Of a DNA stretch of 64,000 nt, positions 57,490 to 64,000 are shown piece after piece. The DNA is from Microbacterium sp. p3-SID336 (GTDB lineage: Bacteria > Actinomycetota > Actinomycetes > Actinomycetales > Microbacteriaceae). The notes below the pieces were generated by a model. It was not told where the DNA came from. It did no database searches and saw only the letters and a list, made by a program, of their open reading frames with translations. The first letter of the stretch is position 1. Each line of letters opens with the position of its first letter. Location of the stretch: assembly GCF_025143365.1 (NCBI RefSeq), contig NZ_JALXPE010000006.1, forward strand, positions 28,219 to 92,218, read 5' to 3'. A program made the translations under genes and the position numbers.

Positions 57490-58458
57490 TCACGCCTCAC
57501 GCGGAGAGGTCAGTGCCGGACCGTCAGATTGGATCGGATCGAGTTGGAGGGCTCGATACAACTGAGATTCATTCGTGAAGCCAGCGCTCTTGGCCACCCG
57601 GGGCATAGTTAGGTCCGGATACCTTCCCATCAAGCGTTTGGCGCGGCGCAAACGGATGTCGCGGAGCTGTTCGGAAAATCGACTGGCGTGTTCAGCAAAG
57701 GCGCGGTGAAGTGTCCGAACTGAGACATGCAATTCGGAGGCTATATGCTCGGCGCGGAGTCCTGGGTGTGACGCTAGTCGTTCCAGGAGGTCAAGAGCGC
57801 GCATGTACGTGTCCGATTCCTGCCGACGATGTTCACCAAGCGCTGACATGAGTATTGCTGAGGCTAGCTCCGGTACGGCGGGGCTGAATAAGTGCACATT
57901 GGGTGTTTCGGAGAGGGTGCGGCCGAAGGAGGTTATGAAGGCCGACCCGGCGGTTTCCGGACCGGTCAGCTGAAATTGATGAGCCGTGTAGTCCGAAGGG
58001 TTTGATAACGCTCTCGACTCCATGAGCTGTGCAGCTCGGACTTCGAGGACTACCTGCTCATATGGCTTCTCTGCGCGCAAGACGAACGGCTCGGCACTGT
58101 CGTAGATGACTACGGAACCAGGGAGAGCCGTTGCTACTCGCCCGCCCTGCTCTACTGCGATCGACCCGCGAGTCTGGAACAGGAAGTAGAAATAGTGGTC
58201 CGTTTCGGTTCCGGTGGCGAGCTGTGTTCGGGAGCGTCGTGCCGTCTCCGCGCCAGCTATCTTGTACGAGATCGAGAAATCTTCAAAGGTCTGAAGGCGA
58301 ATGCTGCCGTAGAAGTTGGGCGCAAGCGGGTCGGTTTGCACTTTTACATATGCGCGTTCACGTGCTTGGCGCCAGTAGTCGACCACCGCACCGGTCGGGG
58401 CGTCCTTTGTTGACCAGGATCGCACGGGGTGACGCGGTGCACGTTCCTGGTTGTCCAC
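57490..58458 (-). CDS. AraC-family transcriptional regulator
   Basis: A 322-residue regulator. Residues 1-190 form an AraC-binding-like ligand domain (DFSISYKIAGAETARRSRTQL, HYFYFLFQTRGSIAVEQGG, LPGSVVIYDSAEPFVLR). Residues 205-310 hold the two-HTH domain (RAEHIASELHVSVRTLHRAFAEHA, MPRVAKSAGFTNESQLYRAL). The end after LYRAL diverges from the usual F-x-x-x-G-x-P helix, so the last HTH may be altered. It is encoded 85 nt downstream of fdhA and probably controls it through repeats at 59829-59860. GTG and ATG alternatives upstream of ATG 58458 are not better. Confidence 0.87.
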   Translation of the reverse strand: MDNQERAPRHPVRSWSTKDAPTGAVVDYWRQARERAYVKVQTDPLAPNFYGSIRLQTFEDFSISYKIAGAETARRSRTQLATGTETDHYFYFLFQTRGSIAVEQGGRVATALPGSVVIYDSAEPFVLRAEKPYEQVVLEVRAAQLMESRALSNPSDYTAHQFQLTGPETAGSAFITSFGRTLSETPNVHLFSPAVPELASAILMSALGEHRRQESDTYMRALDLLERLASHPGLRAEHIASELHVSVRTLHRAFAEHASRFSEQLRDIRLRRAKRLMGRYPDLTMPRVAKSAGFTNESQLYRALQLDPIQSDGPALTSPREA

Positions 58459-58499
58459 GCTGGTCCTCCTCTACTCGATCGTTGCGGTTCACCTCAGCA

Positions 58500-58535
58500 G
58501 AGCGCGGCGGCCGGACTGGTCCGGTCGCCGCGCTC
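58500..58535 (-). terminator. hairpin between fdhA and araC-type gene
   Basis: A 17-bp stem with one G-U (GAGCGCGGCGGCCGGAC arm) closes a 2-nt loop just after the fdhA stop. It should end or attenuate the fdhA transcript before the regulator gene. Confidence 0.75.
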
Positions 58536-58543
58536 GGTTTGCT

Positions 58544-59737
58544 TTACGCCGAGATCAGCCCGTGAGGGTCGATGATGTACTTGTTCGCTGAACCCTGGTC
58601 GAAGGTCTCGTAGGCGCCGACGGCGTCGTCGAGGCTGATCACCTTCGTGTTCATCATGTCGCTGAGGTACGGCATGCGGTCCCAGAGGATGGACATCATG
58701 AGGTCCCTGTTGTAGCTCATGATGGGTGCCTGTCCGGCGGAGACCCGTGGGGACTTGATCCAGACCTTGCCGAAGTCGAGCGGGAACGTTCCTTCCTGCC
58801 CTTCCTTGGTGTCGGCGAGCGGGTCGGGCCCGTAGATGCCGATGACGCCCGTTGCGCCGCCGGCGCGGGTTGCGGCAAGGACCTGGTTGATTGCGGCCTG
58901 CGGCTGCAGTTCGTGGGCTTCGTGTCCGATGCCGTGGGCTTCGGAGCCGACGTAGTCGACGGCGCAGTCGACCTCGGGGACGCCGAGGATGGCTTCGATC
59001 TGGTCGGCGAGGGGGATGTCCTGGCTGAGGTCGATGGTCTCGCAGCCGTTGCGCTTGACGAGGTCGAGTCGTTCCTTGTCGTAGTCGCCCACGATGATGG
59101 CGGCGGCGCCGATGAGGCGTGCTGCTGCTGCTGCTGCACGTCCGACGGGTCCGGCGCCGGCGATGTAGACCGTCGAGCCGACCTTCACGCCGGCTTCCAT
59201 GAGGCCGTGGAACGCGGTGGGGAGGACGTCCGAGAGGAGCGCGAGGTCGCGGATCTTCTCCATCGCTGCGTCGTTGTCGGGGAACTTGAGCAGGTTGAAG
59301 TCGGCGTAGGGGACGAAGAGGTATTCGGCCTGGCCGCCCTGGAAGTCGCCGAGGTTGAAGCCGTACGCCCCGCAGTGCACCTGCGGGTTGACGGTCTGGC
59401 AGACGTCGGTGCGCCCGTTCTTACAGTTCCGGCAGCGGCCGCATGCGACGTTGAACGGCACGGAGACGAGGTCGCCGGGCTGGATGAACTGCACGTCGGA
59501 TCCGACCTCGACGACCTGACCGGTCATCTCGTGCCCCATGACCATTCCCTGCGGGACAGGGAACGAACCACGGTAGATGTGCAGGTCGCTGCCGCAGATG
59601 TTCGTGGCGACGATGCGCACGATGACGCCGTGAGGTGCCTTCGTCCCGTTCGGCATCTGGAGCTTCGGGAAGTCCAGGCTTTCCAGGGTGAGCTTGGTGG
59701 GGCTGTCGAAAACGATTGCCCGGTTGGTTTCTGGCAT
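58544..59737 (-). CDS. fdhA: glutathione-independent formaldehyde dehydrogenase
   Basis: A 397-residue zinc/NAD enzyme of the Pseudomonas putida FdhA type, oxidising formaldehyde to formate with tightly held NAD. Catalytic zinc region: ICGSDLHIYRGSFP and GHEMTGQVVEVG. Structural zinc: CGRCRNCKNGRTDVC. Cofactor motif: AGAGPVGRAAAAAA. The long insert GSEAHGIGHEAHELQPQAAINQVL is diagnostic of this subgroup. ATG 59737 follows GAGGAGAAGGAC. It is first in a two-gene unit with the AraC regulator. Confidence 0.93.
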   Translation of the reverse strand: MPETNRAIVFDSPTKLTLESLDFPKLQMPNGTKAPHGVIVRIVATNICGSDLHIYRGSFPVPQGMVMGHEMTGQVVEVGSDVQFIQPGDLVSVPFNVACGRCRNCKNGRTDVCQTVNPQVHCGAYGFNLGDFQGGQAEYLFVPYADFNLLKFPDNDAAMEKIRDLALLSDVLPTAFHGLMEAGVKVGSTVYIAGAGPVGRAAAAAARLIGAAAIIVGDYDKERLDLVKRNGCETIDLSQDIPLADQIEAILGVPEVDCAVDYVGSEAHGIGHEAHELQPQAAINQVLAATRAGGATGVIGIYGPDPLADTKEGQEGTFPLDFGKVWIKSPRVSAGQAPIMSYNRDLMMSILWDRMPYLSDMMNTKVISLDDAVGAYETFDQGSANKYIIDPHGLISA

Positions 59738-59809
59738 GTCCTTCTCCTCGCTGATTGGCCCGCTTCTGCTCCTGACGTGGGCGCAGCGGGCTGCACCTCA
59801 CACTGGCAC

Positions 59810-59860
59810 AGTATCCTCAGCTCGGTCCGGCGTTTTGCGTCATGACTCGGGCGTTTTGCG
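59810..59860 (-). promoter_or_regulatory. fdhA promoter with AraC-type direct-repeat operator
   Basis: GGCGTTTTGCG occurs at 59829-59839 and again at 59850-59860, exactly 21 bp apart, two helical turns, in the same orientation. Similarity extends to 14 bp (YCA after each). On the minus strand GATACT at 59815-59810 can be the -10 element, placing the -35 region inside the proximal repeat. This is the geometry of class II activation by AraC proteins. The start of fdhA is 92 nt beyond the proximal half-site. Confidence 0.72.
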
Positions 59861-59937
59861 CCAGGTTCGCGCCGACCGCTCGAAGGCGGGTGGATCAGCT
59901 GCGCCGGTCAGTACGATCTGGTCATGACTTCGTCTGA

Positions 59938-60078
59938 TTCTTCACCCGCCGCCGACGCGCAGGTTCGGGATCCTCGTCGGGGAGGTCGCAGATTTCGATC
60001 AAGGAAAAGCGAGCGGCCAAGCGCGAAAAGCGCGAACCCGACGTCTTCCTCAAGCCGCGCAAGGGAGCGAGCCGCTGA
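59938..60078 (+). other. possible remnant or non-ATG start small basic protein
   Basis: In this frame SGRSQISIKEKRAAKREKRE and PDVFLKPRKGASR-stop look like a real, lysine-rich small protein end, but there is no ATG, GTG or TTG between the previous stop at 59935 and this segment. An ATG at 59924 is in another frame, so a frameshift or a truncation is likely. Confidence 0.3.
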
Positions 60079-60155
60079 TCGACTGACCGGCGGACCCCTT
60101 GGGTGCGAGGAGTTCCCCGGTCGCAACCGACCGCTCGCAACCGTTCAGGAGCAGG

Positions 60156-60704
60156 ATGCAACCCTCGACAGTGTTCACCATCGGTCACTCCACACACCCG
60201 ATCGAGGAGTTCATAACGCTGCTCGAAAACAACGGCGTGCAACAACTCATCGATGTCCGAACGGTTCCCGGCTCCCGACATAACCCGCAATTCGGCGCGC
60301 AGGCGCTCGAACAGAGCTTGACGGACGCAGGCCTGCAGTACGCGCGGATGGAAGAACTCGGCGGTCTCCGCCACACCCCAGTGAATGTGGAGAGCATCAA
60401 CGGCGCCTGGCGCAACAAAAGCTTCCGCAGCTACGCCGACTACATGCAAACCGAGCCCTTCGCGCGCGGAATAGAACGCCTGATCGATCGAGCAAAAGAG
60501 AAGACTGTGGCGATCATGTGCGCGGAAGCGGTCCCGTGGCGCTGCCACCGGTCTCTCATCGCGGATGCGCTGCTCGTTCGCCACATTTCTGTGAAGGACA
60601 TCATGAGCGCCACCTCCACCAAACCCCACACACTCACGTCGTTCGCGTCGGTGGACGGGAAGCGGGTCTGGTACCCGCCCACTAACCTGGAAGGGCAACC
60701 GTAG
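60156..60704 (+). CDS. DUF488 family protein
   Basis: A 182-residue protein: VFTIGHSTHPIEEFITLLENNGVQQLIDVRTVPGSRHNPQF at the start and MCAEAVPWRCHRSLIADALLV in the second half, the classical DUF488 pattern with conserved Cys-x7-CHR. It is the longer, YeaO-unlike subtype and differs clearly from the one at 48110. ATG 60156 has AGGAGCAGG directly upstream; an earlier in-frame ATG at 60099 adds non-conserved residues. Function unknown. The following MG-x-x-Y family gene is 61 nt away on the same strand. Confidence 0.88.
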   Translation: MQPSTVFTIGHSTHPIEEFITLLENNGVQQLIDVRTVPGSRHNPQFGAQALEQSLTDAGLQYARMEELGGLRHTPVNVESINGAWRNKSFRSYADYMQTEPFARGIERLIDRAKEKTVAIMCAEAVPWRCHRSLIADALLVRHISVKDIMSATSTKPHTLTSFASVDGKRVWYPPTNLEGQP

Positions 60705-60765
60705 GCATAGCGAGCCTCTCGCCGATGTGACCGAGTTGTTATTCCGAGAATGGATGTCGTCCACC

Positions 60766-61080
60766 ATGGGCACACTGCACTACGGCGGGTCGGAAGCGCC
60801 GATCCACATCGAGGAACGTGCCCTCGCACACCTCAAAGTGATCGTCGCCACCAAGCTCCGCCGCAACGAGTCCTTCACCCTGTCCTGGCGTCATCCGGAA
60901 GGGGACCCTGAAGGGCGCAGCACCATCTGGTTACACCCATCGATCCCACTGCAATTCACCTTCGATGAGCTCGAACCCCCGCAACTCAACCTGCAATGGA
61001 TCCACGCGCTGATGGAGTCAGCCAACAGCTCCGGAGGCATCACGTTCCTCGAGGGAGTCCTGGAAACACCCACAGGATGA
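60766..61080 (+). CDS. small MG-x-x-Y family protein (DUF7882-like), second copy
   Basis: A 104-residue protein, MGTLHYGGSEAPIHIEERALAHLKVIVATKLRRNESFTLSW..., paralogous to the one at 39892: shared RALAHLK, TKLRR, STIWLHPSIPL and NLQWIHAL. It is a Microbacteriaceae family of unknown function. ATG 60766 begins the conserved MG-x-x-Y. A CCCACTCGAGTGGG palindrome lies just after the stop. Confidence 0.8.
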   Translation: MGTLHYGGSEAPIHIEERALAHLKVIVATKLRRNESFTLSWRHPEGDPEGRSTIWLHPSIPLQFTFDELEPPQLNLQWIHALMESANSSGGITFLEGVLETPTG

Positions 61081-61422
61081 CCCCCACTCGAGTGGGAACG
61101 ACACTACGTGGTCCAGCCTTGAGTATTGCGAGTCGAAAACTCTCGAGCCGAGGGAGCAGCCCTCTCGAAACGATGAGTTCCCCAGAACCGAGGCTCCGAG
61201 AGGGCTCGTCACAGAAACGTGACATCGCCTCGTTGCGTGTGGCGTAGCGCCCCAGACGCTCCGCAAGTAGCCCCAGCTACTAACCAAACGTTACCATCCA
61301 TGTCCCCCAAAAGGTGGGCATGGCGGCTTAACTGCAGCGGCGCGGCGTTTGCTACAGGCAACTTACCGCAGTGACTCGCCCCGGTGTGTCCGGAGACAGG
61401 ATTCCTTGGAAGGATCTGTCTT
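61081..61422. other. gene-free stretch with several hairpins
   Basis: Nothing coding is convincing. It holds a 14-bp palindrome (CCCACTCGAGTGGG) at the start, a 10-bp stem AGCCCTCTCG/CGAGAGGGCT at 61158-61206 with a 29-nt loop, and an imperfect hairpin around CCATG...CATGG near 61290-61315. Some may end the MG-x-x-Y family transcript; the 3' part is the left end of the IS3 remnant. Confidence 0.5.
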
Positions 61423-61746
61423 ATGGGACGTCCCAGTAAGTATCCGCGCGAGCTTCGTGAGCGCGCTGTCCGTATGGTCGCCGAGGTGCGATCCGATTAT
61501 CCGAGCGAGTATGCCGCGATGACTGCGGTCGCGCAGATGCTCGTGATCGGGTCGCCGGAAACGATCCGCACCTGGATCCGCCGGGAGCAGGTCGACGCGG
61601 GCGACCGGCCCGGTGTGACGACTGACGCGACAGTGGAGATCAAGCGCCTCAAGCGGGAGAACGCCGAGTTGCGGCGGGCGAACGAGATATTGAAGGCGGC
61701 TTCGGCTTTCTTCGCGGCCGAACTCGACCGGCCACACAAGCGATAG
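61423..61746 (+). pseudogene. IS3-family element remnant: OrfA plus orfB stub
   Basis: OrfA of 107 residues is intact (KYPRELRERAVRMVAEV, then the coiled coil EIKRLKRENAELRRANEILKAASAFFAAELDRP). In the -1 frame orfB begins IVDFIDEHKDR (61743-61775) as in functional copies, then homology stops. The catalytic DDE half is lost, so it cannot transpose. Confidence 0.85.
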
Positions 61747-61775
61747 TCGACTTCATCGACGAACACAAGGACCGC

Positions 61776-62105
61776 TGTCCAAGCAGCGGATGCAGGAATT
61801 GGCGCGATCATTCGCGATCGAATCAAGACGATTGGCCCGGCAGCGACTGCCCTCGCGAACCTTGCAGCTCTTCTCTGGCTTCTGCTGCTGTAGCGACCGC
61901 GCCGACCCCAAGATCCGTGCACCGAAGTCAGCTCGACGTAGGGAATCCCCTACATATCTGGGGTGACGAGTGAGGTCAGCAACCCGCTCACAAGTCCGGG
62001 CAGATATCGCCCTCCTGCCGTGAAGCGGGGTTAACGTGGGCGTATGCCGGTCTCATCCGCAGTCACACGCAGCGGGTCACTTGAGCCGACGGGAAGAGAT
62101 GCGTT
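61776..62105. other. gene-free stretch before the TetR gene
   Basis: After the orfB stub no gene is supported. A GTAGGG-AATC-CCCTAC hairpin at 61938-61953 could be an operator or stem. The TetR gene's promoter must lie in its last 100 bp, but no clear -35/-10 pair was seen. Confidence 0.4.
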
Positions 62106-62822
62106 ATGTCGAAGGAACTGAGCAAGAAACGCTCACGGTCAGCAGCTGGCCGCCTGAGCCGTGAACTCATCGTCGAGACGGCGTTGGAACAGATTGACCG
62201 TTCGGGCGCCCAGGGGTTGTCGATGCGCTCCCTCGCCCAAGAGTTGGGTGTCGAGGCAATGTCCCTATACCGATACGTGCATGGGCGAGAGGATCTCCTG
62301 GAGGGTGTGATCGCTCTGCTCCTCGGCAGGCTGACCTCAAACCTGGATGACGAGCTAGCCGAGCATTGGCAAGGGTTCCTGCAGGATGTTGCCCACAAGG
62401 TGCGGCAGATCACGATCGATCATCCTCACGCGTTCCCTCTGGTCGCTACACGGCATCCTGCCGCCCCGTGGCTGCGTCCCCCGTTGCGCAGCGTCGAAGT
62501 CGTGAACATGTTCCTAAGCACGCTTCTGGGCCACGGGTTTAGCGACGCTCAAGCAGTCGACGCATACCGCGCTTTCAGCAGCTTTCTCCTCGGCCAGCTC
62601 CTCCTGGAGTCCGCGGTGCGTGGGGCCGAAACCGGTCCTGTGGAAGAGCCCCTGGATGAAGGGGACGCGGACATCCCCGAGCGCGACGGCCAGGTCGGTT
62701 TGCACGATGCACCGGAGGTGCGGAGGTTGCGGTCCTTGCTCAGCGAGGACCGCTCCGATGAGGAATTCGAGGTGTCGCTCGAGGTTCTTCTCGACCGCCT
62801 CAACCGAGACGTGACCCAATAG
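62106..62822 (+). CDS. TetR-family transcriptional regulator
   Basis: A 238-residue repressor. The N-terminal HTH is ELIVETALEQIDRSGAQGLSMRSLAQELGVEAMSLYRYVHGREDLLEGV. The ligand domain includes HPAAPWLRPPLRSVEVVNMFLSTLLGHGFSDAQAVDAYRAFSSFLLGQLLLE, like the TetR_C_1 type. A long acidic C-terminal part (EEPLDEGDADIPERDGQ) is unusual. It is convergent with the YihY-type gene; the regulated gene may be itself or lie outside the window. ATG 62106 follows GGGAAGAG. Confidence 0.9.
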   Translation: MSKELSKKRSRSAAGRLSRELIVETALEQIDRSGAQGLSMRSLAQELGVEAMSLYRYVHGREDLLEGVIALLLGRLTSNLDDELAEHWQGFLQDVAHKVRQITIDHPHAFPLVATRHPAAPWLRPPLRSVEVVNMFLSTLLGHGFSDAQAVDAYRAFSSFLLGQLLLESAVRGAETGPVEEPLDEGDADIPERDGQVGLHDAPEVRRLRSLLSEDRSDEEFEVSLEVLLDRLNRDVTQ

Positions 62823-62889
62823 CCCTGCGGCTCCACGAGTGCGGTCGCATCTTCCGCCTCCGCCTCCGCGCCGCGGGTCCGGTGATGGG

Positions 62890-63984
62890 TTACTGTTTTC
62901 CGGGCTCGCCCTGATCCGTGTCGTGGGCGTCCGCGTCGTTCGCGTCCGCTTGTTCGCGGAGCTGGCGGCCCTGCTCAATGTCCTTCTGTTCCTTCTCGGC
63001 GGCCTTGTCGCTCTTGCGGGTGTCGCGGGGAGGGAGCTGGATGTCCTCCTCCGCGGCGATTCCGGCCTGCAGCTGGCGTCCGCGCTCGAGCTCGGCGTCG
63101 AATTCCGCACCAAAGAGCAGGGCGAGGTTTGCGATCCACAGCCAGAGCAGGAAGATGATGATGCCGGCGAGGGAGCCGTAGGTTTTGTCGTAGTTGGAGA
63201 AGTTTCCGACGTAGAACCCGAATGCGAGAGTGGCCAGAGCGAGGACGATGATCGCGAGGAGGGCGCCGATGCTGATCCACCGGAACTTGGGCTGCTTCGC
63301 GTTCGGGGTGGCGTAGTAGAGGATCGCGACGACCAACACCACGATGAAGGCGAGCAGAGGCCACTTGGCGATGGACCAGATCGTTTGGGGAACGTCGCCG
63401 ATGCCGAGGGCATCGCCGATCGCTTTGGTGACGTCGCCGGAGACGACGAGGATGATCGCGGCGAGAACGAGCAGCACGATGGTGATGATGGTGACCAGCA
63501 GCTGGGCGGGCTTGAGCTTCCAGAACGGCCGGCCCTCTTCGATCTCGTAGATGCGGTTCATCGCACGACTGAACGCTCCGACGTACCCAGACGCGGACCA
63601 GATCGCCAGTAGGACGCCGGTGACCAGGGCGAACCCGGCAGCGGGAGACCCTGCGATCTGTTCGATCGGCCCACGGATTGTGTCGACCGTGTCACCGGGA
63701 GCGACCTGCTCGATGATGCCCAGCACTGCGTCGCTGGCGGCTTTTCCTTGGCCGACGACACCGAGGAGCGAGAAGATTGCGATGAGGGCAGGGAAGACCG
63801 ACAGCACGGCGTAGTAGGTCAGGGACGCGGCGATGTCGGTGCAGTGATCGGAAGAGAACTCGCGGATCGTTTTCCGCAACACGTACTTCCAGGATCTTTT
63901 GTGCAGATCGTCCGGGGAGTCGGGCTTGCTGGTGGATTCGGGGTCCGGGGCGTTGCGTTCGGTGGAGGGGGCTTTGCTGCTCAT
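62890..63984 (-). CDS. YihY/BrkB-family membrane protein
   Basis: A 364-residue inner-membrane protein of the YihY/virulence factor BrkB family. About six helices: DIAASLTYYAVLSVFPALIAIFSLLGVV, FALVTGVLLAIWSASGYVGAFSRAMNRIYE, LLVTIITIVLLVLAAIILVVSG and later YGSLAGIIIFLLWLWIANLALLFGAEFDAEL. The N-terminal 50 and C-terminal 70 residues are hydrophilic and highly charged. Proposed roles in the family include transport or envelope stability; none is proven. ATG 63984 is near the window edge, and nothing upstream can be judged. Confidence 0.9.
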   Translation of the reverse strand: MSSKAPSTERNAPDPESTSKPDSPDDLHKRSWKYVLRKTIREFSSDHCTDIAASLTYYAVLSVFPALIAIFSLLGVVGQGKAASDAVLGIIEQVAPGDTVDTIRGPIEQIAGSPAAGFALVTGVLLAIWSASGYVGAFSRAMNRIYEIEEGRPFWKLKPAQLLVTIITIVLLVLAAIILVVSGDVTKAIGDALGIGDVPQTIWSIAKWPLLAFIVVLVVAILYYATPNAKQPKFRWISIGALLAIIVLALATLAFGFYVGNFSNYDKTYGSLAGIIIFLLWLWIANLALLFGAEFDAELERGRQLQAGIAAEEDIQLPPRDTRKSDKAAEKEQKDIEQGRQLREQADANDADAHDTDQGEPGKQ

Positions 63985-64000
63985 CGCGAGTCCTTCATCG

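Noticed and set aside
57453..57500. 8-bp inverted repeat GTGAGGCG/CGCCTCAC near the AraC gene end
   Set aside because: Short, and overlaps the AraC stop region; it may be a weak terminator, but nothing supports an IS end.

Overview
The window is a GC-rich actinobacterial chromosome segment, most likely from Microbacterium or a close relative in the Microbacteriaceae. The signs are the gene order ftsK-pgsA-cinA-clgR-DUF3046-recA-recX-miaB-miaA-dapF-hflX, a pnp gene with a TTG start behind an Actino-pnp-like leader, an actinobacterial SOS box, a tmRNA with the tag AESKRNDFALAA, and small proteins typical of this family. Species was assigned by pattern recognition only; no search was run.

1-40.3 kb is ordinary core genome. 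It opens with the end of a CitA/DcuS-type sensor kinase divergent from dctA (C4-dicarboxylate uptake). An envelope cluster follows: a DedA protein, a GT4 glycosyltransferase fused in one frame to an SGNH hydrolase, and UDP-glucose 6-dehydrogenase. Next come pnp, an aldo/keto reductase homologue with a degenerate active site, and the lysine/DAP genes dapB, dapA and dapF. These are interleaved with thyA-folA, a thioredoxin/DUF4395 pair, RNase J, FtsK, PgsA, the recA-recX SOS unit with its LexA box, tRNA-modification genes, HflX, tmRNA, a CtpE-like P-type ATPase, an inositol-phosphatase-family enzyme and tRNA-Lys(CTT).

40.4-62 kb is an accessory island. It begins inside a yedK (SRAP) gene that has lost its 5' third. 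An 11.8-kb segment is bounded by two identical 22-bp near-palindromic direct repeats and carries a serine resolvase next to the right copy. Its cargo is a formaldehyde-dehydrogenase-like / DJ-1-like / ABM-domain operon, an FAD amine-oxidase-like gene, an NhaA-thioredoxin fusion, an MFS transporter, a DUF488 protein and a class II UvrA. To the right are a second formaldehyde-dehydrogenase-like gene between 91-bp direct repeats, a CDF metal transporter with a one-lobe solute-binding lipoprotein, a decayed IS481 transposase, an ABC-permease stub, an fdhA-araC pair with an apparent AraC operator, a second DUF488 gene, a second copy of the small MG-x-x-Y family protein and an IS3 remnant. Transposase and cargo fragments throughout show repeated recombination. 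The cargo suggests aldehyde, redox, metal and DNA-damage tolerance.

62.1-64 kb holds a TetR regulator and a YihY/BrkB-type membrane protein. No CRISPR array, phage structural module or complete transposon was seen.
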